Positions 48,330 through 59,962 of a DNA stretch of 64,000 bases are shown in pieces; the stretch's first letter is position 1, and every line of letters begins with the position of its first letter. A program made the position numbers and the translations under genes. The stretch lies in assembly GCA_027625915.1 (NCBI GenBank), contig JANTQA010000047.1:4774001-4838000 (forward strand), given 5' to 3'. The stretch is from Anaeramoeba flamelloides (lineage: Eukaryota > Metamonada > Anaeramoebidae). The notes beneath the pieces were generated by a model. The model searched no databases and was not told the origin of the DNA. It saw only the letters and a list, made by a program, of their open reading frames with translations.

Positions 48330-48630
48330 AAAGTGAATTTTTTAGCAACTAATCTACATTTCACCACAAATTTAGGAAATATATTTTGCAACTTTGTAGT
48401 CTGAAAATCAATAGTTCATCCTTTAAATTGGTAAAAAATGCATATTTTTTTCTAAAATTGTTGGGTTTTTTACAACTACAAGGATCATTTTTAATTGATG
48501 AGATCAACAAAAATTCCTACTAAACTAATCAATTTTATAGAGACATTTGAACAATAGTAGCACTTTTTTAGTTTACCTCCAATAACACTATACTTTGATC
48601 GTAGGCTTCTCCTTGGTAGAATCTAAACCC
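48330..48630. repeat. Dispersed repeat J, copy 2
   Basis: Same order of blocks as 12940-13280, including GTTCATCCTTTAAATTGGTA, AGGATCATTTTTAATTGATG and AGATCAACAAAAA. Confidence 0.55.
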
Positions 48631-49183
48631 CTAACCTAAAAAAAAATATGATTTTTTTTTTTTTTTGATTTTTTACCAGCTAGGTATTAGAAATTTGTTT
48701 GCTTTTTACTTTGTGAATTTTTCTATTTTTTTTTACTTATTTAACTAATAAAAATAATTTCTTAATTTTCTTTAAGTCCTATCTATTTCACTTTTCCATA
48801 TTCTAAAGAAAAGCTATCCTTTGATTTATAAAACTGTCAAATTTATAATGAGGATAAAAATCACTAAATAAAGATTTTTTTTTTCTGACAAACAGGACAT
48901 TCTATCTTTTGATATGACCTCACCCTTACATTTAATAAAAAAAAAAAAAATAAAAAAAAATTTTTTGATTGTTGAAAAAACAAAAAAAATAATAAAGTTT
49001 TATTTTTTATAGTATAATAAATATTAACTAAAATTGATTTAATAAAAAACTTTTGAAACTTAATTTTTTATTTAACTAGTACTTTGAACAGTAAAAATAA
49101 CAAAAGAAAATGAAAAAGATAATGAAAAAGAAATTGAAAAGAAAATGAAAAAGACAAGAAGAAAGATTAATTTGAATTAAAGT

Positions 49184-52100
49184 TTATTTTTCTTGATAAG
49201 TTAAAATAGGGAATTTAGCAGCTCTAGTTTCATCAGCTCTTCTGATAATGGTTGTGGTTGGTGCTTCATGGAAATCTTCATCATATTTGCCAGTTTTAGC
49301 ATTAATTGCCAAATCAATGATGATTTTACAATAGTCATCTAGGGTTTCTTTGGATTCGGATTCTGTTGGTTCAATTAGCATTGCTCCATGGACAACAAGT
49401 GGGAAATAAATTGTTGGTGGGTGATATCCTGCATCGATCATTGCCTTGGCAAAGTCAAGGGTAGTGAGTGTTGTACCTTTAAGAAAGTTATCAGAAAATA
49501 AGACTTCGTGCATACAATATTTGTTCTTAGGATAACCCAAGCTCATTTCCTTTTCTAATTTGAATTTAACATAGTTTGCATTTAATACCGAATCGCCAGA
49601 TACTGACGCTAGACCATTACCATATGCCGAAATATATGCCAACGCTCTTGCATGGATACCAACTTGTCCAAAATATGCTTTCATCCTTCCAAATGAATTT
49701 CCTGTTCGATCTTTTTCAATTACCTTGAATTCTCCTTCATCATTTACAATATAAGGTATTGGTGCATATTTTGTTAATTTTTCAGAGAAAACTACAGGTC
49801 CACTGCCTGGCCCACTAGATCCATGTGGGGTAGCTATTATTATTTTTTTTTTTGATCAAATATTTCATTGTATAAATATTTGAAGATTTAAAAACAAGGG
49901 ATATAAAACAAGTTTTTAATTTAGAAAAGATTTTAGATTAAATAAAATATTAAAAATATTAACCAGTTAAGGATTTTATAAAAATTTCATTCCACAAATT
50001 AGATCCAAAAAAAATTAAAATGACAATTTTATAATTTTTAAAAAAAAAGAATTTAAAATTTTTATTAAATTGGATTAATAAAGCTACCCACGATTTAATG
50101 AATTGTATTAAAGAAAGAAATGTTTTATTTATACATAAAACTGGTTACGGAGGAAATATAGTAACATAATGCATTATTTTTGTGTTTTTTTTTTCAAAGT
50201 GTTTGTTATTTTTTAAAAAATCAATTGCTAAATTTAAAACTTTTATGATTTTACACTTTCAATCTTTTTGGAAAAAATAATTGTAAAATCCTCAAAAACA
50301 AGAAAATTTTATTTATTTTAAATATCTGTGATTAGATCGAGATCTTTTTCCCTTACACAAAATCAATTTTTTCAAAAAATTAGTTGTTTGGTTTCAAAAG
50401 TATTTAAAGATAATATCTGAGAGTAAAGTCGTTTAAAAAAAAAAGTGTGGTTGATTAATTTTTCTTGATATATTCCTGAAAATAGGAAATTGAATTTTCT
50501 CAACTGGTTTATAGATAATTATGAAAATTTTTTTGTCTCATTTTTTAAAATGACACTTGTTGAGAAGTATTTTTTAACTTTTTTTTTTTTTATTAATTTT
50601 TCAAAACAAGAAAATTTTAACAGAAATAATATTTATCCACCAATATTTGTTAAATTTAATTTTTTTTTCTTTTGGAAAATTAATCAATACTGTTTGTTTT
50701 CAAATAAATTCAACAAAATTTTCATTCAGCTTTCCTAAAATTTTTTAAAAGAACAAAGTCAAATTTGAAATGTTTAATTCTCAAAATCAGTTATATTTGT
50801 ATTTCCTTTTTTAGAATGTGGGACTGTGATGATTTATTTTAATTCTAGGTATGTGATTTTTTTTGGAAAGTTGAATGAAATTTTTGTTCCTTTTATTTTT
50901 CAATTAACAGTACCTTTAAGATATTCCTACTTTTTTTTTAAATATTTTTTTTTTCTATTTATTGTAATTTAAAGAAGATAAGCTTGTTAAAATGGAAAAA
51001 GTAATGGAATGTGAATAAATTTGATATTGTTAGAATATTTTGAAAAAATAATTTTTCATAATATTATTTAAAAAGTTTAATAAAAGTAATTTGAGGAATT
51101 GAAAAAGACAATTTGAAGAAAAATATTTTAAAAATTTACAAAATGTTTTATGAAGGTTCATATGCATTGCATCTACACCTAAATCTGAAACAAAAACTCT
51201 GCCCATTAATGCATTCATATTAGCACCATCCATAAATAAATAAGCACCCTTTTCGTGGAGCATCTCTGCGATTTTACAAATATCATTTTCAAAAAGGCCG
51301 CAAGTATTTGGGTTGGTAATCATTGCACCAGCAACATCATCTTTACATTTTTTTTTAAAATCTTCAAGATCAATTTTTCCATTTTTTGTGGATTTGACAA
51401 CTCGTACTTTGAAACCAGCCATTGCGGATGTTGCTGGATTGGTACCATGAGCTGCATCAGGAATTAAGATATATTTCTTATGTGTGTTTCCTTGCTTTTT
51501 ATGTGCTTGGGCAATTGTTTGCATTGCACATAATTCTCCATGAGCGCCTGCTGCTGGTGACATGCAGATGCTGTTCATGCCTGTAATCTTTAAAAGGTCT
51601 TCGGCTAATCGATCAATCAATCCAAGAGAACCTTGAATTGCTTCGGTTGGTAAAAATGGATGTGAAAAGGCTAAATTTGGAATACGTGCTACTTTTTCAT
51701 TGATACGTGGATTATATTTCATAGTACATGATCTTTTTTTTTTGGAATTTTATTATTTGTTTATTTATTACATTTAGGATATACAAATAATTATTTATTA
51801 ATGGTTTATTATTTAACATAAGGAACTAATGTATTTTTTTAAAATTTTGTTTTAGTGTTGATAAAAAAAAAAAATTAATTTTGATCAAAAGACAGTTTGA
51901 TTCAACTCCTTATTCATTACTTGAATTCAATAAACCTTCCTAACTGTTTTCTAAAAATTGAAAAAAATAAAAATATTTTGATGGTTGTTTTTTTTTTGAC
52001 TTTAAAAAATCCAAATAAATACTGTTATTTTAAAAATAAATAGAAAAATATTATCATTCTGCTTTCCTCAAAAAAAAAAAAAAAAAAAGGCAAAAGTGTA

Positions 52101-53437
52101 AGAATTCTATGAAATATGTAAATTTCTGGTTCTAATTATTAAAATTTTTAATAATAAACACAATTTAGTATTGTAAAGAGCTTGGTTTTTTTTAGATCTT
52201 TCACTTTTTTTTTTTTTTGGAAAGTGAGTGAAAATTTTGTTCAATGTATTTTTGAACATATAACAGAAAAGATCAGTAAATAAAAAATGAGTTTATCTTG
52301 TTTTTTTTGAGAATTGGAACAAAGAAGGAAAAAAATTATGTTACAGTCAGTTCCACTTTTATGTCATAAAATTTCAATAAAATTTAAGGCCTAAAAAAAT
52401 CTCAAAAATAAGGCATATTTTTTAGAATTTTTTTTTACAAATTATTTTACCAGAATTTGAATTTTGTACCTTAATTTGGGATTTTGATCTGCCATAAATT
52501 TAGTTCAATGTTTGTGTCTTGAAAGTGGAACTGACTGTATTAAAAAAAAATAAATTTAATTGCAACTCTTTACTAAATAACACATCTCGTTTTTTTTTTA
52601 AAGTGTGAAATATAAACCACAAAACTAAAACAATTTTTAAAGTAAGATTTCTTTGAGCTGAAAAATGAATTATTTATTTTTTTTTTTTTACTTTCTTTAA
52701 TCAAAACAAAAAGTAAAATATAACTATTACCAAACATCCAAGCTATAAATGGTTTTCTTTAACGAGTAAATTGTAATTCTTTGAAATAATTAATCCCCAA
52801 GAGTAACTCTCACCAATGAATTTTAGTACAAATTTCCACTGCTGGTGTTTGAATTTTAAATGTAATCAAATTGTTAGTTCATTTTCATTTTCCTTTTATG
52901 AAAAGAATTTTCAAAGAAATAAATCACAACTAGTAATTTCTTTTCTTTGTTTGGCTCTTTTGGTACTTTTTTATTTTTTGTATATATTGTGTGAACCAAG
53001 AACCCTTAAACAAAAGAATTGGAAAAAAGAAAATCAATAATCAGATGAAAATTTTTATCCCATTTAAATTTCAAAAACCAGTAAATTATTAATTTATTTT
53101 TCGAAAGATAGTTGTGTGAAGGAATTAATTTAGAAACTGTTCAAAAATTGATTTAGAATCGAAGATCCTTCTGAAAATTTTAATTTCTTTTGTTCAAAGG
53201 GAAAACCAAACTCAACAAAGCCAGAAATTAGTACTTTTTTAAAATCCACAAATAATCCAAAACAAAAAAAAAAAAAAAATGTCAAAAATTTCAAATAATG
53301 TCAAAAAATCTGTTGGTTTAGGAACTTAAATTGAATACCTCTAAGGTTAAAACATAAAAAAAAAAAAAAGAGTAAAAAATTCCGTTTTTTGTAAAAATAT
53401 AAAATATTTTTTTTCTCAATAGCAGAATTTTAAAAAA

Positions 53438-53488
<51 letters not shown>

Positions 53489-54084
53489 AAAATACCCTAA
53501 AGGATATAATCCAGTGTCAACACCATAATTAAATCTAGCAAGTCTTGAGTAATGACTATTATAAAAAAAAAAACAAGAAAATGTTTGGAGAAAAAGAAGA
53601 AAAGGAAGAATAAATAACATCAATTCGTGCAAGAAAATTGAAAAAAAGAAAAAAAATTAAAGAACAGCCATTTAAAAAAGTGAGTCACAAAAGTTTTCAA
53701 AAGAGCAACTTAGATTACTTCAAAGAATAAGACGTGTTGTTCAAGTAAAACTTTTTAAAACTTTTATTCCTCTTTTTTTAAAAGTTGTCATTTAAAAAAT
53801 ATGAGTGAAAAAAAAAAAAAAGAAAAAAAAAAAAATGTTAATTACCGGATTACTTGAACTTCATTAAGGTTAGGAAGCCCAATTTTACTATTTCGTTTTA
53901 AATGGCCAAGTCTTGATTTAATACTTATGTCTGGTTGTTCAAAATCAATACCAACGGAATTTTCATTTCCTTGTTCAAAGATCAATTTTTCTTGAATATC
54001 CAACCCAACTTTGGGAATTACGCTTGTATAAAAATTTTTGAAGAAGCGTTTGGTGATCGTTTGTTTGTTCAAACACTGAAGCAT
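49184..54084 (-). CDS. gcvPB: Glycine decarboxylase (P-protein) subunit 2, 4 exons
   Basis: Catalytic PLP-binding half of the glycine cleavage system P-protein. With subunit 1 and the H-protein it decarboxylates glycine. Exons: 53846-54084, 53496-53555, 51140-51732 and 49184-49833; 1,542 bp, 513 residues. Joined sequence includes IRHYSRLARFNYGVDTGLYP, PLGSCTMKYNPRINEKVAR, DAAHGTNPATSAMAGF and the PLP lysine in NLHKTF (K295), then STPHGSSGPGSGPV and RADETRAAKFPILTYQEK. Phases are 2, 2 and 1. The start is the first ATG (MLQCLNKQTITKRFFKNF), a basic, amphipathic leader that looks like a mitochondrial or hydrogenosomal targeting signal. Most eukaryotes have one fused P-protein of about 950 residues; this is the separate bacterial-style subunit, and gcvPA is not in the window. 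The glycine-rich loop has two Ser where the family usually has Gly. Confidence 0.95.
49834..51139 (-). other. GcvPB intron 3 (1,306 bp)
   Basis: GTAAAT donor immediately after the active-site HKTF codons, and a TAATAG acceptor. AT-rich filler; no repeat copy or gene recognised. Confidence 0.9.
52344..52537. mobile_element. MITE family 1, copy 3 (194 bp, TA target duplication)
   Basis: Ends are CAGTCAGTTCCACTTTTATG and its inverse GAAAGTGGAACTGACTG, flanked by TA (52342-52343 and 52538-52539). It has the best-preserved termini of the three copies. Confidence 0.9.
52842..53081. mobile_element. MITE family 2, copy 3 (about 240 bp)
   Basis: The left end is ctggtgtttgaattttaaat and the right end inverts it (ATTTCAAAAACCAG). 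It is longer than the two other copies because of extra sequence in the middle. A plus-strand frame crossing it (52816-53040) is fortuitous. Confidence 0.6.
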
Positions 54085-54920
54085 TTCTGTTTGCAATGTA
54101 TTAAATTTTTAAAAGAAGCAGAAAATTAAAAAAGATTTTTAAAAAAATGATTAACAATCAACTATTTAAAATTGTGATTCCTATTCACTACAAATATGAA
54201 AATAAATTTACAATTCTTGACTAAGTTGATCATATTTCCAATAATATGAGAATTATAAAAAAAGTTGCAAAATAGATCAATTTATTTACTAAAAATATTC
54301 ATATTTTGGTTTGTAACTTGACAATGGATATTTTCCAATTCAAGTTTCCACTCACTCTTTTTTTTACAATCTCTTACAGAGTTAAGACATACAAAAAGAA
54401 AAATAATCGATCCGAATTTCCATTATTTGATTGTTTTTTGAAGATAGGTTAGGATGGACAGGATCCTTTTTAATATGTGTGAAACAACTATTGGGTGATT
54501 ACTCTTTGTTGAATTCGAAAAGGAGAAAAACTTTACCTCTTGTTTTTCTTTTTTCAACAACAAACACTTATAAATAAAATGAAATCTATTATTTTTTTCT
54601 TATTGATTAAGACTTTTTCCTATTTACCTTGACAAATTTTAGTTGAACAATCAATTCGAAACAAAGACTGGGTTACTTAAATAATACAAAGAAAAGGAGA
54701 CAAAAATTTTACACCTTTCAATTTCAAATTGAAGAGTTTTAGTTTGTGGATAATTCATTATTCAATAATTATTAGAATTTTTGTCTTTTTTTCAAATTTG
54801 GTTTTTGTTGTGAGATTATTAAATTTGACTTAAAATAGTCTTTGAAGTGTACCTAAATAAGGATATATTTCAATTACTGGAATATATTGAGCAGATCACC
54901 ATCATATTAAAGATACAATC

Positions 54921-55139
54921 ATGAGTGGAACAAATTATGAATTGTCAATTTTTACAAGTATAATTATTAATATAGTTATACTTGCCCTTATACAGCTTTT
55001 TTCTCTGTGGATTTTGAAAATCCAAATTGTACAGATAAATAAAATTCTCTTTAGAGGGGGGGATTTAAAGATAATGGGACTATACCATTTTTTTTTCTTA
55101 TTCATGAGCAGAATTAAAAAAGTTAAAACGAAAGTTTAA
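54921..55139 (+). CDS. Possible small membrane peptide
   Basis: ATG-initiated frame of 72 codons, starting MSGTNYELSIFTS, with a hydrophobic segment (IIINIVILALIQLFSLWIL) and a basic end. No family recognised. It could be chance. Confidence 0.2.
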   Translation: MSGTNYELSIFTSIIINIVILALIQLFSLWILKIQIVQINKILFRGGDLKIMGLYHFFFLFMSRIKKVKTKV

Positions 55140-55639
55140 GAAGTGACACTTCAAAAGGTCTTTATCAAAAAATTTTAAATAGGTTGGTTCACACTTTTGA
55201 AAATTTTAAGGTCTCACTTTTTTAAAACAGCTTTCAATTGTATTGGTTTATTATTATTTTAAAATTTCAAAAAACATACTATTAGGTAAATAAAGTGAAA
55301 CAGGGAAAAAAAGTTCAACAAGATTTTTCATAAAATAATCTTATTCTAAAACTAAAATCAATGAAAAAGAAGAAAAAATTAATTTCAAACTTTAATTCAT
55401 TCTATCAATTTCAATCAAACCATAGGAACACTATCTTAATCTTCTTTATTATCAATATCATTTGATTGGTTTTGGAGATTTCGATATATAGTCAAAATTT
55501 TAAACAAATTTTCAACGATTGATCAATCAAAGAAACACCCAAACAAAAAGATAGTGTTAGAAAAATTGTTATTGCATTTAATTTTCCTTTTTGTCAATAG
55601 AAATTAATTTTTTCCTTTATTATTAGATCTTATTTTTAA

Positions 55640-55720
55640 TTTTCAGAAATATTTTAAATTAAAAATCGTATTGAACTTTTTTTTCCTGTTTACATTTTTT
55701 CTCAAATGTTTAATCAAAAT
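55640..55720. repeat. Dispersed repeat K, copy 2
   Basis: Carries AATCGTATTGAACTTTTTTT then CCTGTTTACATTTT, similar to 12610-12700. Confidence 0.4.
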
Positions 55721-56504
55721 ATAAAAACCACCTGACAATTCCAAACAAAATGTTGACACAGTCAATTAAGAAATTTAAATTTTGTGATAAAAAATCCAAT
55801 AATTTCTGTAAAATAAGCACTATCCAAAAGGAATCTGAATGACTGGATTTACAAAAAAAAGAAAATTCAAAATTCAAAAACCTTGTTATTGAAATCAGTT
55901 ATTATCAACCTAAAAATTAGATTCTTTTTAAAAAAGAAAATAATTTTCCAAAAGATAAATTTTTTGACATATTTTCATCAATCGGGTGAATCTTGAATAT
56001 AGACCATTATTGATTTATTTATGGGTTAATGGATTTAATGAAATAAAAATTAGGGAAATAAATAAAAAAAAAAAAAAAATAATAATATTAAAATAATAAG
56101 TAATAACGTCATTCTCTTGACCAAATTAAAAATCATGCAGTGTTTTATGTTTCCCAGAATTTAAAGTACCGGAGAAAAAACATGATTTTACCTAATTCTT
56201 TGGAATTCTGGAAAACTATTATTATTATTTTTTGTAATAGAGAAATGTTAAGAAACTTTTGAATTTTAATTTATATATAAGCTAAATTTCAAAAATAGTG
56301 GCAGATTTTTCATCAAAAAAAAAATTAGTTTTTTTTTTTTTTTTGTGAATAATAATGTATTTTATTAAAGTGTTTAGAGATAATAACCAATATATAGATT
56401 AATAAATAAAAATATAGTGTAATCATTTTATTTTTTAAAAGACAAATAAAAAAAAGAAAAAAAAAAATAATAAAAAAGTTTGCCCCTATTTTTGAAATTT
56501 GGCT

Positions 56505-56537
56505 TATATATATATATATATATATATATAATAGATG

Positions 56538-56615
<78 letters not shown>
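56505..56615. repeat. Compound microsatellite (TA)n and (GT)n
   Basis: About 26 bp of TA repeat (56505-56530), then a (GT)n tract from about 56539 to 56615. The minus-strand frame across it only encodes a threonine-histidine repeat. Confidence 0.97.
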
Positions 56616-56619
<4 letters not shown>

Positions 56620-58333
56620 CTGTTTAAATTCATATTATTTTGGTTCTTGATTTATCGATCTTCTTCTTGAATTATTTTTAATAGTGGTACAAATGATGTT
56701 AAACAATAATTTATTTTCATTTAATTCAGAAATTAAAACATGTATAATTAATTTTGATAGATGAGTCTTTATAAATAAAAAGGCATCATTCTTTGGGTTT
56801 TATATCAAAATTTTCATGCCTTTTCATTTTATTTGAAGTTTATAAAAAATATTATTTTTTTTCTCTGGGATTAAGTAATTGCGAAAATAATGGGGGGGGG
56901 GGTTGATTTATATTTAGTTAAATATTATAAATAAAAAAAAAATCAAGTTAAAATTTCAAAAATAAAGTGTTTTTTTATTTGATATTATAAAATTAATCTT
57001 TTTAAATCGTTGTAGTCGTTTTATATATACTTTTTCCACACATATGGCGTGAATTGATACTAAAAACTAAAGTTGAAATTGTCCCTCTTTTTATTGACAA
57101 AATTTAAATAACCAAAAATAAACAAGATTATGATCTCAAAAAAAAAAAATCCAATTAAAAAAAAACTTCCAAAGGATGTAATTTTTAAAAACTTTCAGAT
57201 GTTTTAACCATAAATTAATTATTTCTTATTTTCTATTTCTAGAAGTTTAAATTTCTTAAATTAATAAAAATCTTTTTCCGCAAGTATACATAACCCATAC
57301 CATTTAATTTTATCCAATTTATGGGGATTTTGTAACCATCCAAATTTGGACAAAACATTTTTTTGTACCACCATTCAGAAAAAAATAGAAAAATAAATCA
57401 CCTTGTAACCCAAAAAGTGTCCAAGTGTAGCGCTTTAGTACCAAAACAATTATTTTCAAAATTATATTCTTAAGAATTTTAATTGAAAATTATGTGTCTC
57501 TCAATGGTGCATTTTTCTTGATATTTTCTCATTTTTCATTTTTGATTTTTGATTTCGATCGCTCTTCATATGTTGGATCGTTTTTGATTGTTATTAGGTA
57601 CACAAAAAAATTAAATTTTTTTTTTAGATTTAAAAAACATATTTTTAACTGCAATTACTCGGCATTTGAGTCTAATTTTTTTTAATTATTTCCAAATTAT
57701 AAAAGAAAATCATCCTGGCTTCTTTTTTTAAGCCGGAACAATGTCATTATTCATGTTCATTTTTTTCAAAAGAATTTATATTCAAAAATCATTTTTTATT
57801 TTGAGTTTTTTTTTATTAAAAATTTTTTTTTTAAATTTTGTTAGAAAACACTCAAAAATGAATTAAAACTTACAATTTAATTTATAAAAAAAAAAAAACA
57901 AATTTACACTAAAAAAAAGTACCAAAAATATTCTTTAATTATAAAATAAAAAGACACATCCTGCACATAAAAAGAAGAAAAAAAAATATTTCCTAGTATT
58001 ATATTGTTTTAAAAATCTTAAAGAGGAAAATGAAAATTTAATTGAAACTTCAAGCCAGTGGAATATGTTGGATTTTAAAAAACCAAAAAAAAAAAAAAAA
58101 AAAAAAAAAAACAAATTCAAAATGGTACATGAAAAATATTAATTAGGGGATTGACAATGTGTGTTTTTAATATTTTTTTTTCTAACCCTAAGAGAAGTGT
58201 TGGGGTTTTATTCATAAAGAATGATGAAACAATAATCAAAATGATAATAACTTGCAGTATGCTTTATTCTTAAATTTAATGCATGTTTTCTGACTCTTAT
58301 AAATTAAATCATTTTAAATTCTTTATGAGGTTG

Positions 58334-58514
58334 AGGGACTAGTCTCTATTATTATTTTGTTTTGACAAATTTTCAAATTAGGATTTATTATCTTGAAATA
58401 TTTTTAATATTGAATATAAATAGAGACTTTCAAATCTAAGTAATTTGAAAAAAATTTTCTCAATCTCGATTAAATTTTGGTAAAAAAAAAAATTAATAGA
58501 GATTGGTCCCTTAA
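58334..58514. mobile_element. Small inverted-repeat element (about 180 bp)
   Basis: The left end GAGGGACTAGTCTCTATTA is inverted at the right end (TAATAGAGATTGGTCCC) with two or three mismatches. Non-coding; no clear target duplication. Confidence 0.55.
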
Positions 58515-58589
58515 AATAAATCTAAAAAAAAACCAAAATATAATTTTTTTTTTTGAATTTTCAAATTTTTTTTTCTGAATAAATCCAAT

Positions 58590-58930
58590 TAAAGGATCAT
58601 TCTTCCACGACAATAGATCAAATTTTTTAAATATCTTAGTGGTGGTGATATTCTCTAATTACAAATTTTGTATCTACCAAGTGTCAAAAAATTCTGATCA
58701 ACTAATAAACTTGGAAAAGAAAATTTTTTCAGTGAGAACATATTTTTTTCCCATTTTTTTATGAAAAAGAAAGCCAATCAAATTTATTTTATTTCTCACA
58801 TTATATATATATATATGTATAATACCCATTTTATTATCATTTCATTCATTATTACAAAATACCATGTCTTTGTTTCTAGTAATATTACAATCAAGATTTT
58901 TTTCTATTTTAAGATAATTCTTTTGTAGCT
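58590..58930 (+). repeat. Dispersed repeat M, copy 1
   Basis: About 340 bp recurring on the same strand at 62190-62540. Shared features are AAAGGATCA, GGTGATATT, GATAATTCTTT-like blocks and the order of T-rich segments. Diverged and non-coding. Confidence 0.55.
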
Positions 58931-59626
58931 CAAAAAATAATTTATTGACAAATAAAAAATAATGGTATTATTATTAAGAAGGGTGGTTATAAACATTCAA
59001 TTTTTAAAGTCATTTAAAAATTTTATCAATAAATTGTGTTTTTGTATTAAGATGAAAATAGGATTTTTCAACATAAAATTTTCCTAAAGATATTTGGGAA
59101 TTTTGAAATTGTATTTTTCAAAATCAATTTTTAAATCAAAAAATAAGATTTAAATTGGTTTAAAACTCGAACCCATAATAATGAAACAATTTTTTAAAAT
59201 AGATCTTTAAAAAATCCCAATAAAAATATTAACTCTTCATTTTTCACAGCAAAACACGTGTTTTGGTTTTCCCTTGGGTCTTTCAGTGTAAAGAATTCTT
59301 GGTCTTTCCACAAAATTTTTTGAAGAGAATACAAATGAAAATTATTTTCCATTTATATTTCATCAAAAAGAACTCTATATTCAACCAATTTTAATCGACA
59401 AAGCTTGAACAAAATTTAAGGTAAATTTTTTGAGATACTTTTTTTAATGTTTTTGAATCAATATTTTTTAAAAAAGATGCTTTAGTTCGGAATTTATGTT
59501 ACACTAAACCCTGCTTCAATTTTGTTCATTTCAAGTGGTGCTGTCTATTGACTGGAAGAAAAGAAAATTTACATTTTTTTTTATTTGAAACACTTTCACT
59601 TTTGTTTTTTGTTTCCAAAATTCAAT

Positions 59627-59931
59627 ATGAGCAAAACAAATCAAAAAAAATATGAAATAGTTTATTGTTGTATCGCAAGAGGAACAACTATACTTGTTGA
59701 CTCGTCGTTAATTGAAGGGAACCTGAATGAAATTACTTTTAAAATTCTGAAAAAAATTGATAACATCGACAGCAAGATCTCTTATTCTTATCAAAAGTTT
59801 GTCTTTGTTTTTTGTTAAAACACATCTTTTAAATAACAACACTTGTATTTTTTCTTGTTTGTTTTTATTTGTTTTTTAAAAAACTCTTTTTTTTGCTTTT
59901 GTTTTTTATTTCTCTTTTGTTTGATTGGACC

Positions 59932-59962
<31 letters not shown>

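Larger units (their letters stand above)
47080..49183. other. Region between converging FHA/AAA and GcvPB genes
   Basis: About 2.1 kb of 3' flanks. It holds one high-complexity patch with open frames on both strands (47723-47905), dispersed repeat J (48330-48630), and T- and A-runs. No complete gene can be supported. Confidence 0.55.
51733..53495 (-). other. GcvPB intron 2 (1,763 bp)
   Basis: GTATTT donor and AAAAG acceptor, splitting the PLGSC motif in phase 2. It carries two MITEs: family 1 copy 3 (52344-52537) and family 2 copy 3 (52842-53081). Confidence 0.9.
54085..59626. other. Long divergent intergenic region between GcvPB and VAMP7-like genes
   Basis: About 5.5 kb carrying both promoters. 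It contains a tentative 72-codon frame (54921-55139), a dispersed repeat (55640-55720), TA and CA microsatellites (56505-56615), a G run (56891-56901), a hairpin-ended element (58334-58514), repeat M (58590-58930) and a perfect palindrome around CACGTG at 59251-59264. No other gene is supported. Confidence 0.55.

Noticed and set aside
56325-56633. Open frame encoding a threonine-histidine repeat
   Set aside because: It is only the translation of the (GT)n microsatellite and its AT-rich flanks.
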